Shown in pieces: positions 31,492 through 42,437 of a DNA stretch of 64,000 nucleotides. The notes under the pieces are model-generated. The model did no database searches. It saw nothing but the letters and a program-made list of their open reading frames with translations, and was not told where the DNA came from. Source of the stretch: Viola odorata (Eukaryota; Streptophyta; Magnoliopsida; Malpighiales; Violaceae); contig OY829546.1 in the NCBI GenBank assembly GCA_963691705.1, positions 32,582,040 to 32,646,039 on the forward strand. Reading direction: 5' to 3'. How positions within the stretch are numbered: the first letter of the stretch is position 1; every line of letters starts with the position of its first letter. A program made the translations under genes and the position numbers.

Positions 31492-33290
31492 TGATGTCGC
31501 TCTGGGAGGAGGTAAGTTGCTGTTGTCACTCTAGGAGGAGGTACTTTGTCGATGTTATTCGTTGATGTCACTCTGGGAGGAGATAGTTGTTTGATGTCGC
31601 TCTAGGAGGAGATATGCTTTTGATGACGTCCTTTGTGGATGTCACTCTAGGAGGAGGTAGATTGCTGCTGTCACTCTGGGAGGAGGTAGATTCGTTGTTG
31701 TCACTCTGGGAGGAGATAATCTGTTGATGTTATTTATTGATGTCACTCTGGGAGGAGATAGGCTTGTTGATGTCACTCTAGGAGGAGATAGTTGGTCGAT
31801 GTCACTCTAGGAGGAGGTATATTTTTGATGTCACTCTGGGAGGATATATTTTTTTGTGTCACTCTAGGAGGAGGTAAGTTGATGTCACTCTGGGAGGAGG
31901 TATATTTTTGATTGTGTTATTCGGTGATGAGGAAACTAAGGTTGTCACTCTAGGAGGAGGCAATCGGTTGATGTCACTCTAGGAGGAGGTATTTGGTTGA
32001 TGTCACTCTGGGAGGAGATAGGTTTGTTGACGTCACTCTGGGAGGAGGTATTGTCATAGATGTCACTCTGGGAGGAGATATTATCGTAGATGTCACTCTG
32101 GGAGGAGGTATAATCGTAGATGTCACTCTGTGAGGAGGTATAATTTGATGACGTCATTCGTTGATGAGGAAATTGATGCTGTCACTGGGGATTTAAAAAG
32201 TGTTTACAAAATTGATGATGTTATTCGTGGATGTCACTCTGGGAGGAGATAGTTGGTTGATGTCACTCTGGGAGGACGTATGCTTTTGATGTCACTCTGG
32301 GAGGAGGTGAGTTGATGTCACTCTAGGAGGAGGTATATTGTAGATGTCACTCTGGGAGGAGATATCGTTGATGTCACTCTGGGAGGAGGTATGCTTTCGA
32401 TGTCACTCTGGGAGGAGATAGTTGGTTGCTGTCACTTTGGGAGGAGATAGTTGGTTGCTGTCACTCTGGGAGGAGATAGTTTTATTGACGTCACTCTAGG
32501 AGGAGATAGTTTTGTTGATGTCACTCTGGGAGGAGATAGATTTGATCGGATGTCCTGCAAAGATATAAACTTAGATCTATTTGGATATCGAGAGAAACAT
32601 AAGTTGCCGAAAATGTAAATGACGACTACTTTGACAGGAATCGAAGGTAATTTTACGAAAATGTAAATGACGGCTCCACTGGGGGGATAAGCATTTGACA
32701 TGTGACTGATGTTGCTTCAGGAGGATAATGCGTGATTCGTAGAAGTACGAATGATTTGTCCTGATGATGTCACTCTAGGAGGAGAAAAATGCATATGATG
32801 TCACTCCAGGAGGAGGTAAATGCAAATGATGTCACTCTGGGAGGAGAAAAATGCAGATGATGTCACTCTGGGAAGAGAAGAATGCATGATGTCACTCTAG
32901 GAGGAGAAGAAATGCATGATGTTGTCACTCTGGGAGGAGGAAATGCAGTACAGAAATGTAAACAACGTCAATTCCCGTAGGAGAAGACGTGAAATGCATA
33001 AATTAAACTAAGGTCACTCTGGAAGGAGAAAAATGTTGATGCTGTCACTCTGGGAGGAGAAGAATGCATGATGTCACTCTGGGAGGAGAAGAAATGCATG
33101 ATGCTGTCACTCTGGGAGGAGGAAATGCAGTACAGAAACGTAAACAACGTCAATTCCCGTAGGAGAAGACGTGAAATGCGGAAATTAAACTAAGGTCACT
33201 CTGGGAGGAGAAAAATGCTGATGCTGTCACTCTAGGAGGAGGAAATACAAATGATGTCCCTCTGGGAGGAGAAGAATGCTTTCATTACCA
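31492..33290. repeat. Tandem array in the 3' region of element E
   Basis: About 44 copies, counted by eye, of a unit built on TGTCACTCTGGGAGGAG with variable linkers. Typical spacing is 29-30 bp. Near 32827-33010 and 33010-33193 a longer block with 'cagtacagaaa.gtaaacaacgtcaa' is itself duplicated at an offset of 182 bp. Open minus-strand frames across it (SSQSD repeats) are a by-product of the period. Arrays at this position are known in Ogre elements. Confidence 0.95.
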
Positions 33291-33294
33291 GCGG

Positions 33295-36200
33295 CCTTGA
33301 TACGAACCTAGAATGCATCTGCATCATGTTCAGGAGGTAATGACCCCAAGGACAAGACTTTCCCATGATTTGCAGGCGTAAGTAATCCTCACCTGATATT
33401 ACTGTTTGCGCTCACGCTCTGAAATAAGGTTAAGTGTTTTACGCTCCTAAAGATGCAACTAACATGATACATAATTTTCAATTCGCAATGTCAATCCGAG
33501 TGAATAGACTTCAAATGAAGATGCACATGCATGGGCGTTCTAATAATCGATGGGACTTTTACGGAAAATGATAAAAGGACATATAATGTCCAGAAAGGAG
33601 CTTGTTTTGGTAAAGATGTGCTTTTCTGATGAGTTGAAAGTTTTTGATGAGTGATGCTTTATCGATTGGCCCTGATGAGGGCGAGGTACACGAGTTCTTT
33701 CACCTTTTGTTGGGGATGCTTTCTTGACAGAGTGCGTGAGTTCTGGGATCGTTGCTGGGGTGTTTTCCGTTCGGCCAGGGGCCCTTTTTCTCAATTCTTT
33801 GCTGGAGAATGTTCTCTTCAAGATTCCTTGAGTTGGCTCTAGGCCTTTTCTCTTCTCGAGTCTTCACTGGGGAGTGTTGTCGCTATTCTTTTTGCGACTT
33901 ACTACTTGAGTTGGTCTTGGGCCCTTTTCTTCTCGAGTTCTCACTAAGGGGATGCTTTCCTCGAGATCTAACTACTTGAGTTGGCCTTGGGCCTTTTTGC
34001 TTGAGTGTTCACTGGGGAACATTTTCTTCGAGATTTCTCGAGTTTAGTTGTCCCCGGGCTGTGCTTGCTTCGGTTTTTCGAGTGTTTGTATTCTTCGAAT
34101 GTCTCTGAGCATTTCTCTCTTCGAATTTTTTTTTTTATTATTATTTTTTTCTCTTTTCTTTTTCTCTATTTCCCCCCTTTTTGATTTGATTTGAAATGCA
34201 ACAGAGCAGAGCAAGTACAACCTTTGTCTTGATCTCTTCTCGTTTTAGCTTAAAGCCTCGCCCTTCATCTTCAGGTTCTTGGTCTTTCGTCGGTGATGGC
34301 TCTCAGTGATCTTTCGGTGACCTTTTCCGTCTCCTTCATCGTGAACTTGAACTTGGCGTGCTTTTATTTCCGACTGGCAATCTTAGCTGAGACTGCTCCT
34401 TGGCTCCCGGGGTATGAGTGATAGTGAAGGTTTTGGTAGGAGAGATGACATATGTGGTGGAAAGAGGGAAGAAAACAAAAAAAATGAAGAAGATCGTAAA
34501 AGTCCCACGTCATTTTATTACTATCCCATGTCTAATTGCACATGTACCCTAGATATTATGCGAATTCAACTAGTACCTACTCAGGCACTTACACTCATGA
34601 AGGATAAGGCGCGATGGCTCGAAAATGCTTACCGGGATTTGTCTGTGACTGCTTACGTCGGAGCAAACCGTGGATATAAGAGCATGCATGATATGTAATT
34701 TTCATGGATGCTTTATTTAACAGAGGGATTAGACATCCCCAACCTATGCAATGCATGAATATGCTCATGAGAGTAGTATGGATTTTGTTTTAGCTAGGCT
34801 AAAAAGGATTTTTGATTGACTTTGATTTTCAATTGATTGATAGTTTAAAGCAAGGACGCGGGGGATGACCTATTTGCAAGAGTTCAACAAGAACCTAAAG
34901 GGTTGCCCCTAGTGGGCCAGACGACCGTACGTTAAATTAAAGCTTAACAAAACGCAGGAATGAAAATAAATTTAATGAAAGGGGGGGAGAAAGATGAACT
35001 CCCCTGAAATGTGCAGCGGGGCTGCAAGGGCGTCTTCCACGAGCTTTATGCGGATGACAATGGGATGATTCGCGTCCCTGCGAAATGACGAGGGGACAAC
35101 GGAGTAGAAAAGAAAGATTGATTTGAAAACAAAAATGACATAAGTTTAGGGATTCTCCCTTTCCCCTTCCCTCAGGAGTGCTTTGCTTAGATGCTTTGAT
35201 TGGTTTCTTTTTCAGCTGCTTCGCGGAAATCGCTGATCCATGTCGGAGTGAGGACGAGATCCGCATTCTTGCTCGTTTGCTTGCTGGCCCTTGCTGGACC
35301 TTCGCCGATTTGCTCTGTGATTGCTCTGAGATTAAAGGGGAAAGCCCTCTGTCCTCGAAATGTGCAGCGGGGCTGCAAGGGCGTCGACTTACCAGTCTTA
35401 CGCAGGCAACAAATGGGGGTGACCCAGTTCCTGAAAAAGATACGGCGAGAACAAATGAGGAGTAAATGCAAGACAATTTTTAGCAAAGGTAATGTGATTG
35501 ATAAGTTTTAAGCTCTCCCTTTTGGACGGGCCACCCGTGGGTCACTGCAGTGTGACTTGTGTCGGATGTTGGTTGATGATGGCTTTGCTCTAGATACTTT
35601 GCCGCAATTCCTGCCTTGATGCGGGTGATGCTGGGATTCCGGTTGTCCCTCAATTAAAGGATTGATCTTCACCGTGTTGATCATGGTGCGGACGTTGAGA
35701 AACTTCTTGAACAAGACCGCATTAAGTATGTTGATTGTGGTCTTAGGAGGACAACTTTTCGTCGTGGTTTTTCTCTGGGAGTTCTGCCTGCAAAGGTGCA
35801 CCGGGCGACGATGGTGTTTTGGTGATGAGCTCCTCCGAATAGGTGAACGGAGATGGGAGCCGATGTTGCTAGCTTTCCGACAGCTCGGCCGGCGTAGGAT
35901 GGGCTTTGTGACTTTGGTCCAGCATTCAGTCCTCGCTTGAACTGGATAATAGTATTTTTGCGGAATCCTGATGGTGGATAGTCTTTAAGCTCTTAAGAAG
36001 TGTCGCAGGCTCAGACAATCCTCTAGATGATCGGATGATAGCTTCGCGGGGTGGTCCCCTTTTGATGCATCCGGGCCTTTGAGACCAGTTGCGGGCTGTG
36101 CTGGTAGTACTGCGAGGAAGAAGAATTTTAATTTAGATGGTGACTAGTTTTTTAAAATCTTTCCTGATTCGCTCTTGAAGGCGGCCTGCTGCAGCAATTC

Positions 36201-36518
36201 AGGAGCTGCTACGAGAGGAGCTCCCTGGTCCTATCGCGATGATGAGATTAGACATCATGTCCCTGCAAAACCTTAAGATTGATTAGTGGCATTAGTCTAA
36301 GTGTCGTGCCTTATGTCTCGAACTACTCCTTGGGAGCCACCGATGCCATGCCTCCTTTTGTCATCTCACAAGTTTAAGAAAAAGGAACAAAAGTTTTTAA
36401 AACAAAAAGCATCTCCTGAAAAAACTTATTTTATTAATTTCAGGATAAACATTCGAGTGGTATTGTCATGATAAAACCCTATGTCTTTGATTCGGCCGGA
36501 TGCAAGGCCCGCGATACT
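33295..36518 (-). other. 3' untranslated region of element E
   Basis: No recognisable protein domain on either strand. It includes degenerate repeats of about 80-100 bp at 33700-34040 (cttgagttgg.cttgggcc...ctcgagt). It also has a 29-bp exact direct repeat at 35006-35034 and 35357-35385. Long untranslated 3' regions are usual in Ogre-type elements. Confidence 0.7.
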
Positions 36519-37079
36519 TCAGGCGTAGTATATCTTAAGGGCGTCGGCATTTACCGGTCTTGGAAGATCATCTCCGTCCATGTTGGTTAGCATTAGGGCA
36601 CCCCCCGAGAATGCACTTTTAACTAAATACGGGCCCTCGTACCTTGGGGCCCACTTTCCTTGACTAGCCTCCTGATGAGGGAGAATCTTCTTCAGCACTA
36701 AATCCCCAGTCTTGAACTCGCGAGGTCGTACTTTCTTGTTATAAGCGTTGGCCATTCTTTGCTGAAATAATTGTGCATGGCAGATAGCGGCCAAGCACTT
36801 TTCGGGAAGGAGGTTCAACTACTCGTACCTCACTCTTGCCCAATCCGATTCTTCCACTTCTGATTCTGCCAGGATTCTGAGAGAAGGGATTTCTACCTCA
36901 AGAGAAATTACGGCTTCCATGTCGTCGACTAAAGAGTAGGGAGTCGCCCCTGTGGATGTACGAGTTGCTATCCGGTAAGCATGCAGTGCGAAGGGAAGCA
37001 TATCATGCCAATCTTTGTGAGTGACCACCATTTTTGGATGATTTTCTTCAAGTTTTTTGTTTGACAGGTTTAAACTCAT
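36519..37079 (-). pseudogene. pol (integrase): Integrase C-terminus of element E
   Basis: Begins inside the integrase at ENHPKMVVTHKDWHDMLPFALHAYR and continues TSTGATPYSL, EVEIPSLRIL. After a TAG (glutamine would be natural) near 36820 it runs on with CLAAICHAQLFQQRMA, KKVRPREFKTGDLVLK and KWAPRYEGPYLVKSAFSGGAL. It ends LPRPVNADALKIYYA at 36519. This is the characteristic tail of Ogre-type integrases. The zinc site and the D,D,E core are gone: at about 37070 the reading passes straight to pre-RT sequence. Confidence 0.88.
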
Positions 37080-37400
37080 GTTTCAATGAGATGCACTGCT
37101 CAACTATCCCGAGATCAATGACCATGAGAATACGTCCGAGTAATTTTTTAGGAGAGAAATCTAACTTTTCTCTCTGAGTCGTGTCCAGGGTAGTTCCGAT
37201 CTTAACCAGCTTCTGATTCTCATTGCTTGCCCCTAAATTTACTTTGTCCAATTCCTCCTGATGAGGGGTTATTTCCTTTTCTGAACTTTCTAGTAAACGG
37301 GCCAATTCGTCGGAGATTTCGGCCTTGTCTTCGGTTGTGACGACAATTTCTTCGCGAGAAAAGACATAGGTTTTCTCAAGACAATTCGAACTAAAATTTA
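37070..37400 (-). pseudogene. pol (fragment): Pre-RT segment of element E, fused to the integrase tail
   Basis: Reads EEIVVTTEDKAEISDELARLLESSEKEITPHQEE, then VKIGTTLD and SLKHEFKPVKQK. In Ogre-type pol this precedes the RT domain. The RT should follow KPVKQK but the sequence continues at once as integrase. The junction lies in an A-rich stretch (gtcaaacaaaaaacttg) that could belong to either side, which suggests a microhomology deletion. No protease active site was found between here and gag. Confidence 0.8.
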
Positions 37401-37694
37401 TCCTGAACTTAAAAATGCGAGAAGAGATGCATAAAATAAAAATTGCATATATATTGATTTTTAACAAAAGGGGAACGTGAGTTCCTACAACAATGTTTTC
37501 ATAAGAAAACGTGCAAAAACATATTTTTTTTTCAAAAAGGAGTGATTACGGAGAGACATCTGGGAGCATGGTGATGGTCCAGTTGCACACAGACTCCCCT
37601 GACTTCTTTACGAAAATGACTGAACCACGCGACGATTCTTCTTTTCCCAAAGCATCAATACCGGAATCTGAAGCTATACTGACCACGGTACGAT
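37401..37694 (-). other. Degenerate segment between gag and pre-RT of element E
   Basis: No continuous frame and no aspartic protease motif. This is where protease, and in Ogre elements an intron before RT, would be expected. AT-rich, with runs of T and A near 37525. Confidence 0.5.
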
Positions 37695-39410
37695 TTATAT
37701 TGACGATTTTGACTGCGAGGGAGAATGTGGCTCTAATGTGGGGATACATATCTTATCCATTGGCGTCAAACGCCCATACACCTCGGCCAGCTCTTTCCTG
37801 TCTTTATCGGGGAAACATTCTGCCCTCCATGTCATGCCCCCAGTATTAGTAAATTCACCTGTTACTGGCCCAGCTTGAGACATATATTTGTGGGAAAAAA
37901 AGATGGGAGGACCGTTATTGATGGTGTCAACTGTCTCTACCTCACAAGTCTTCTTCTCAACCTTTTCCATTGAAATAGCATTCATACCTGCACCACCTGA
38001 GGCGCGGTTTGGGAGAGGGTCGATGGCCGTGTCAGGTCTTTTGGCCAAGCCCTCGAAGGAGACCCATCTACTCTTGATCAAGTGGTGAACCTTTCCCCTT
38101 AGGGCGAAGCATTTTTCTATCATATGACCCTGAGCTCCAGCATGATACTTGCATCTAGCATTATGATCGTACCACTTCGGGTAAAGGGGTTGCAGAGGTG
38201 TGATTGGGGTGGGCGCAATTCGCCCAGCCGCCAAGAGATGTTTATAAATCTCTCTCAGAGGAACGGGAAGTGGTGGCAATGGCCCCTGATCCCAACGTTT
38301 ATTTTGGTTTCTTGGTTTATTTGGTGGGTTATATGGTCTAGGTTGTGTAAGTTACGGTATTTGTATTAGAGGTGATGGGAAATGTAGAGAGGGTGTAGAG
38401 TTTTGGGGAGCCCTATTAGCAACGGGCGTTGGTGGAAAAGGAAAAATGGTGGGTCGATATAGTGATGGGGAAAGATATGGTGGTGGTGACAAATAAGGGG
38501 GAGGTGGCGGGAAAGGTCGTCTGTGATTAGGTTGGGGAGAGACAAAGCCGACGTCTCTCCTTATGATAGGCATCGCCTCTAGCGTAGGAATGATGATCCT
38601 TCCAGAATTAATCTCTTGCTCTACTCTCTCAGCAATCCGGACCATGTCGAGGAAGCTACTCGAAGGACCGAGGGTAAGATAAGCGTAGTAGGGACCTTTG
38701 AAGGTATTCACGAAAATTGACAAGAGTTCCCTGTCATCCAAAGGAGAAGAAATCCTTGCGGCTAGTTCTTTCCATCTCTGAGCATAAGCTTTTACTGATT
38801 CCTTGACCCTTTTCTCTAGATTTTGCAAATCAGAACGGTTAGGTGTGATTTCTACATCGAGCTTGTATCGTTTAGACATTTCGTTGTGGTGGATGTTGAG
38901 GCAAGTTTTGGGGCGTTCAATCCTCGCGTAACTCTCGAATTGTGCAATCTTGAACTTCTGAGGCATCGCAATTTCTAGCATCATGCTTTTAGCGGCGGGA
39001 TCCCTAGGGTCATATATGTCAATAGCTTTTAGTTTTTCCTCTCGTAGGTTCAATTGATTAATACTTGACCCTTTCGCGCTAATGGTGCCAAAATCCATGG
39101 TTGGTGAATACTCAAGAGAGGACTGTGGCTGCGTCGGATCGCTTCCCGGAAGCTTAGTTCCCGATGGTCCTGAAATTGCGATTTCGGTAGAACGGCCCTG
39201 AGATGGGTGGGAACACTATCTGGTTGTACCTACTGCAGCTGTATGGTTGGGATTAATGTAGGGATCCTACCACTTCCACTGAACAGAAGATGGTTGGGTT
39301 GATGAAGGACCCCATCCTTTTTTAGTTTGCAATGTTCGAACTCGTTCTTCTAGTTCTGCTATTTTGGCTGCTAGTACTTCATTGGCCTTAGCCCGTTCAG
39401 TCATTTTCAT
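37695..39410 (-). pseudogene. gag: Gag of element E
   Basis: Opens at 39410 or 39404 (MTERAKANEV), homologous to the gag start of element D. Two stops follow within the first 75 codons, then the frame stays open from 39098. Ogre gag blocks are clear: PQKFKIAQFESYAR, LDVEITPNRSDLQNLEKR, ESVKAYAQRWKELAARI, FVNTFKGPYYAYL. A TAA near 38350 interrupts a proline-rich region. A Cys/His cluster (CKYHAGAQGHMIEKCFALRGKVHHLI, with its first part near 38155) completes the nucleocapsid part. All pieces share one frame. The usual middle gag segment is shortened. Confidence 0.85.
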
Positions 39411-40182
39411 TTTTGAAGTCTAGTTACGGGGAGCCCGTGCGAAGTAGCTTGCTTCCGAGGAGCTATCATGAACCTGAAAAAAGGAAAAACACAGAAAAGA
39501 GTAAGTACAAGTGAGGATACACATGTGATATGCAATCCCGAGGCCTCCACGTTGCTCATTCGCTTTTCCGGCTACACTTTCACTTGATATTTCCAGGACG
39601 GTCGGAGAGGCGAGATATCCCAGCTATTGACAAGATGTGAAGGAAGCCTCTATTCATTCCAACGATGTGAAGCAATCAGAGATGCTATCTGCGAAACCCA
39701 AATCAGCAGGGGCAACCAATGCCGCCATGCTAGGAAGGTTTCTTTCATTTTATGCTTTCAAACGACGTAGGGCCTGATGCCTAGTGAACCCAACTGAGCG
39801 GAGGGACGACGATCTATACCATAAACTTGGAGTTTGTGATAAGCTAAGAGGACATGGCTATGAGTGAGCAATACTCGAATGTTTTTGAATATTTGGTAGG
39901 ATTCTTTTGTGTGAAACGATTGTATTTATCCCGAAGGGATTTTCTCTTTCCTTTTTGCGATGGTCTTTTGAGTTTTATTGGATGGATGATTGATATGGAA
40001 AGTGGAGGCGATTTAATAAATATCCGAAAGAGTACGACTTTATTAGAAGGTGTTTACAAAAATATGGTAAACTTGCCAACTACCTAAATTCATCAAAAAT
40101 GGCTAAGATAGATGAAATCAGGGATCCTAGTTACATGAAAAATAAAAAGGGTTGTTGATATTCGAGCCTTCCCATGAAGGTG
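39411..40182 (-). other. Spacer between extra ORF and gag of element E
   Basis: Non-coding. Just upstream of gag in the sense direction (about 39500-39468) a T/C-rich stretch ends in CAGGTT, resembling a 3' splice site. Element D has the equivalent near 5285-5307. This would allow gag to be reached by splicing out the extra ORF. Confidence 0.5.
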
Positions 40183-41905
40183 TCAATCCTGGATGTCAGA
40201 GTTCTCTCGCTCCTGCCAAAGGTACTCCATCGAGGCCATCTCCCCTTTCTGCATTTCTATCTCGGCCTCTAACGCGGTAATTCGGCTTTGCAGTGCCTGG
40301 AATTTCCTATCCCCCAAGTCTGCGCGAGTAGTCAAGGCCCTTATCGTCGAATCCCTGTCTTCGATTATGGCGCTCGATGCTTCTTTCTTGCGGGTTTCGC
40401 TGCTCAAGCGTTCCTTAAAGTCCCTAAGGGTCACCTTCTGTGTTACTGCTTGTACGCAGATAAAATCCTTGTTACGCCTTTCCAGCTCATTCATCTGGAC
40501 TTCTAGGCCACACTGATGGGCTTCAGTGATATCTCTTTCCTCTGTCATCAGATCTCGCTCTTCCTGCGCTGCTCGCATCTGTTCTACTACTTGGGCGTAA
40601 GCCATGGCATCCATTCCTTCGCTCACTTGAGATTCCCCTTCCTCTTCCATCAGTTTCTGATTTTCTGGGCGAGGTAGGACATTACCGTTGACTCGCCTTA
40701 ACCTCCACTGTGGATATTATGGTATCATTGTCGCAGGGGCAACGCGCCCTTTGAGACAAAAAGGGTTGGCCCAGTCTTAGGCGTACAGCTGAATGTTCTG
40801 ATTTTCTCCAGTGTGTGGCAGATTTGATCTTGTCATGCCGAATGTTACCGGAATGATTTGCGTGATGCAAAACTGTCTGAGCACGAGGGCAGGGCAGTAG
40901 TGAGCGCACCCCCATACTCCGATCAAAGGAACCCAAGGTAGGGGTCCGCAGCAGACGATGGGATTAGAGGTCCGCAGCCACTTGGCATGCCAACTGAAGT
41001 TTTCTTCTGAGAGGTTTATGAATCGGTCGATCCAGACATCCTTATTTTCCATCTCCTATTTATCCGTGGTTATTGCGTTGATAACCCTGAGTAAAGGGCA
41101 TGATCTTATGTAGCTTTCGAAGAAAATGGACTGATCAGGAATCTCTTTGAAGTGGCTGACCAACCATACTGTCAGCAACTGGGTGCAACAGGTAAACCTC
41201 CCTTTCCCTTTTCTTCGGCAAGAGTCCAAGGAGCGAAAGGTCTCGGCCAAGATGGTTGTTGTAGGATTGATGGCATTTATTTCCATCTCATAAAAGATGT
41301 CGGCTGCGGCAAAGTTGATGGCGTTCCTCATTTTCGGAAAGAGGACAAATCCTAAGGCGCTTTTTCCCGTTGGACAACTAAAATCGTGCCTCGATATCTG
41401 ACCAACACCAGAAGTAGTCCCCTTCTCTGACACGAGTGGTGATTCCTAACAGCTTATCGAGCCTTATTTTGACACTCGAGGGGTCGAGTCGAACATTTTG
41501 GTATATGGACGATATAGGAGATGTGAGGCACATCAGAGCTGAGTACTCCTCCAGTGTGGGAGTCAAGTCTACTCCTTCATCGAAAGAGAAGCACCAATAA
41601 TAGGGATCCCAAAATTTTAGGGTTGCTCGGATGCAACCCCAATCACTCTTGACGTCGAAGACTGATTCCATAACTACCAGGGTTAGTAATTTTCCATAAC
41701 TACCCTTTAATTGTGTCTCTTCGTCTTCAGTCAGCTCATTTCTTAATTTCTGAATCCTAGTTAAGTCGAAGTCTACGGCTTCTACTTTGATCTTAGTGGT
41801 GATGTCAGGGGTGAATCCCTGTTCTAACAGATCTCCTCGGGCAGCCTGATCGTCGAAGCTTCGTCCCCCGAAAATATCAAGTGAAAGTAACGTAGGTGCT
41901 GTCAT
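40183..41905 (-). pseudogene. Extra ORF 1 of element E (Ogre type, plant-mobile-domain-like)
   Basis: Starts MTAPTLLSLDIFGGRS at 41905. The N-terminal half shows the Ogre ORF1 pattern: FWDPYYWCFSFDEGVDLTPTLEEYSALM, then LDKLLGI and WSDIEARF at 41378. A frameshift near 41400 moves to the frame of 41433-40183, with RNAINFAAADIFYEMEINAINPTTTILAETF, then stops near 41056 and 40777. The C-terminus (40650-40183) is strongly coiled-coil. In Ogre elements an ORF with this architecture precedes gag; its function is unknown. The 'LTPTLEEYS' block resembles plant mobile domain proteins. Confidence 0.8.
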
Positions 41906-42416
41906 AGCGAATGAGCAAAATGGGTCCTGTGGGACAAAAATAAAATTTTAAATGAAAAGAAACCTGCATGTGTAAGAAATTTACAGTTCATGTAAAAGAC
42001 AAGATTATCATGGCAACAAGATGAATAGAGCCACAACAAAGCAGGTATAATCATGATGCACGTGCTGGGGTTTTGATTCTGACTTTTCTAACTGGCTTGA
42101 ATGGTTCCCGGATGATACCATGAAAAGGTCCCTAAAGTGTCGTCTAGTGTCCCGATTCCTTGCGAAATCGTGTAAACTTTTGACTAGCTTTAGGGGTTCA
42201 TCTGAGTTGGGATTGGCGAACACTACCTAGGACGTGTGTCCTAGGGCGTCACTACTACCCTCCTAATTTGGTAATTGTCCCCGGGGTGTAGGGCACTATG
42301 AAATGCATATGACAATTGATAAAGCGAATAAATGAACAGATCAGCAATTGATCAAAGCAGGTAAATAGACACATAAAAACACCTCTCAAAAAATGAAACC
42401 AGCACCGACCCTAAAG
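41906..42416 (-). other. Leader of element E
   Basis: Between the primer binding site and the extra ORF. Non-coding on inspection. The part from 42240 to 42416 parallels 4615-4800 of element D in reverse orientation. Confidence 0.65.
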
Positions 42417-42436
42417 TCCCTAGTGAAGTCGCCAAA
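42417..42436 (-). other. Primer binding site of element E
   Basis: TTTGGCGACTTCACTAGGGA on the minus strand, one base from the 5' LTR end. One mismatch to the element D site. Confidence 0.8.
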
Positions 42437-42437
42437 G

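Noticed and set aside
31945..32157. Minus-strand protein with SSQSDIYD repeats
   Set aside because: The reading frame is a consequence of a period close to 30 bp in the tandem array. No start context, no homology and many stops around it.
31492..33290. CRISPR-like regular repeats
   Set aside because: Core repeats with variable linkers, but linkers are 8-20 bp and related to each other, the repeat is non-palindromic, and the setting is a plant retrotransposon with no cas genes. It is a minisatellite.
34414..34698. Plus-strand 94-codon ORF as a gene
   Set aside because: Low-complexity N-terminus, no conserved counterpart, and located in the 3' untranslated region of element E.
35178..35801. 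Several overlapping ORFs of 90-180 codons on both strands
   Set aside because: They overlap in up to four frames in the 3' region of E and contain the 29-bp repeat; no frame shows a domain or a consistent codon pattern.
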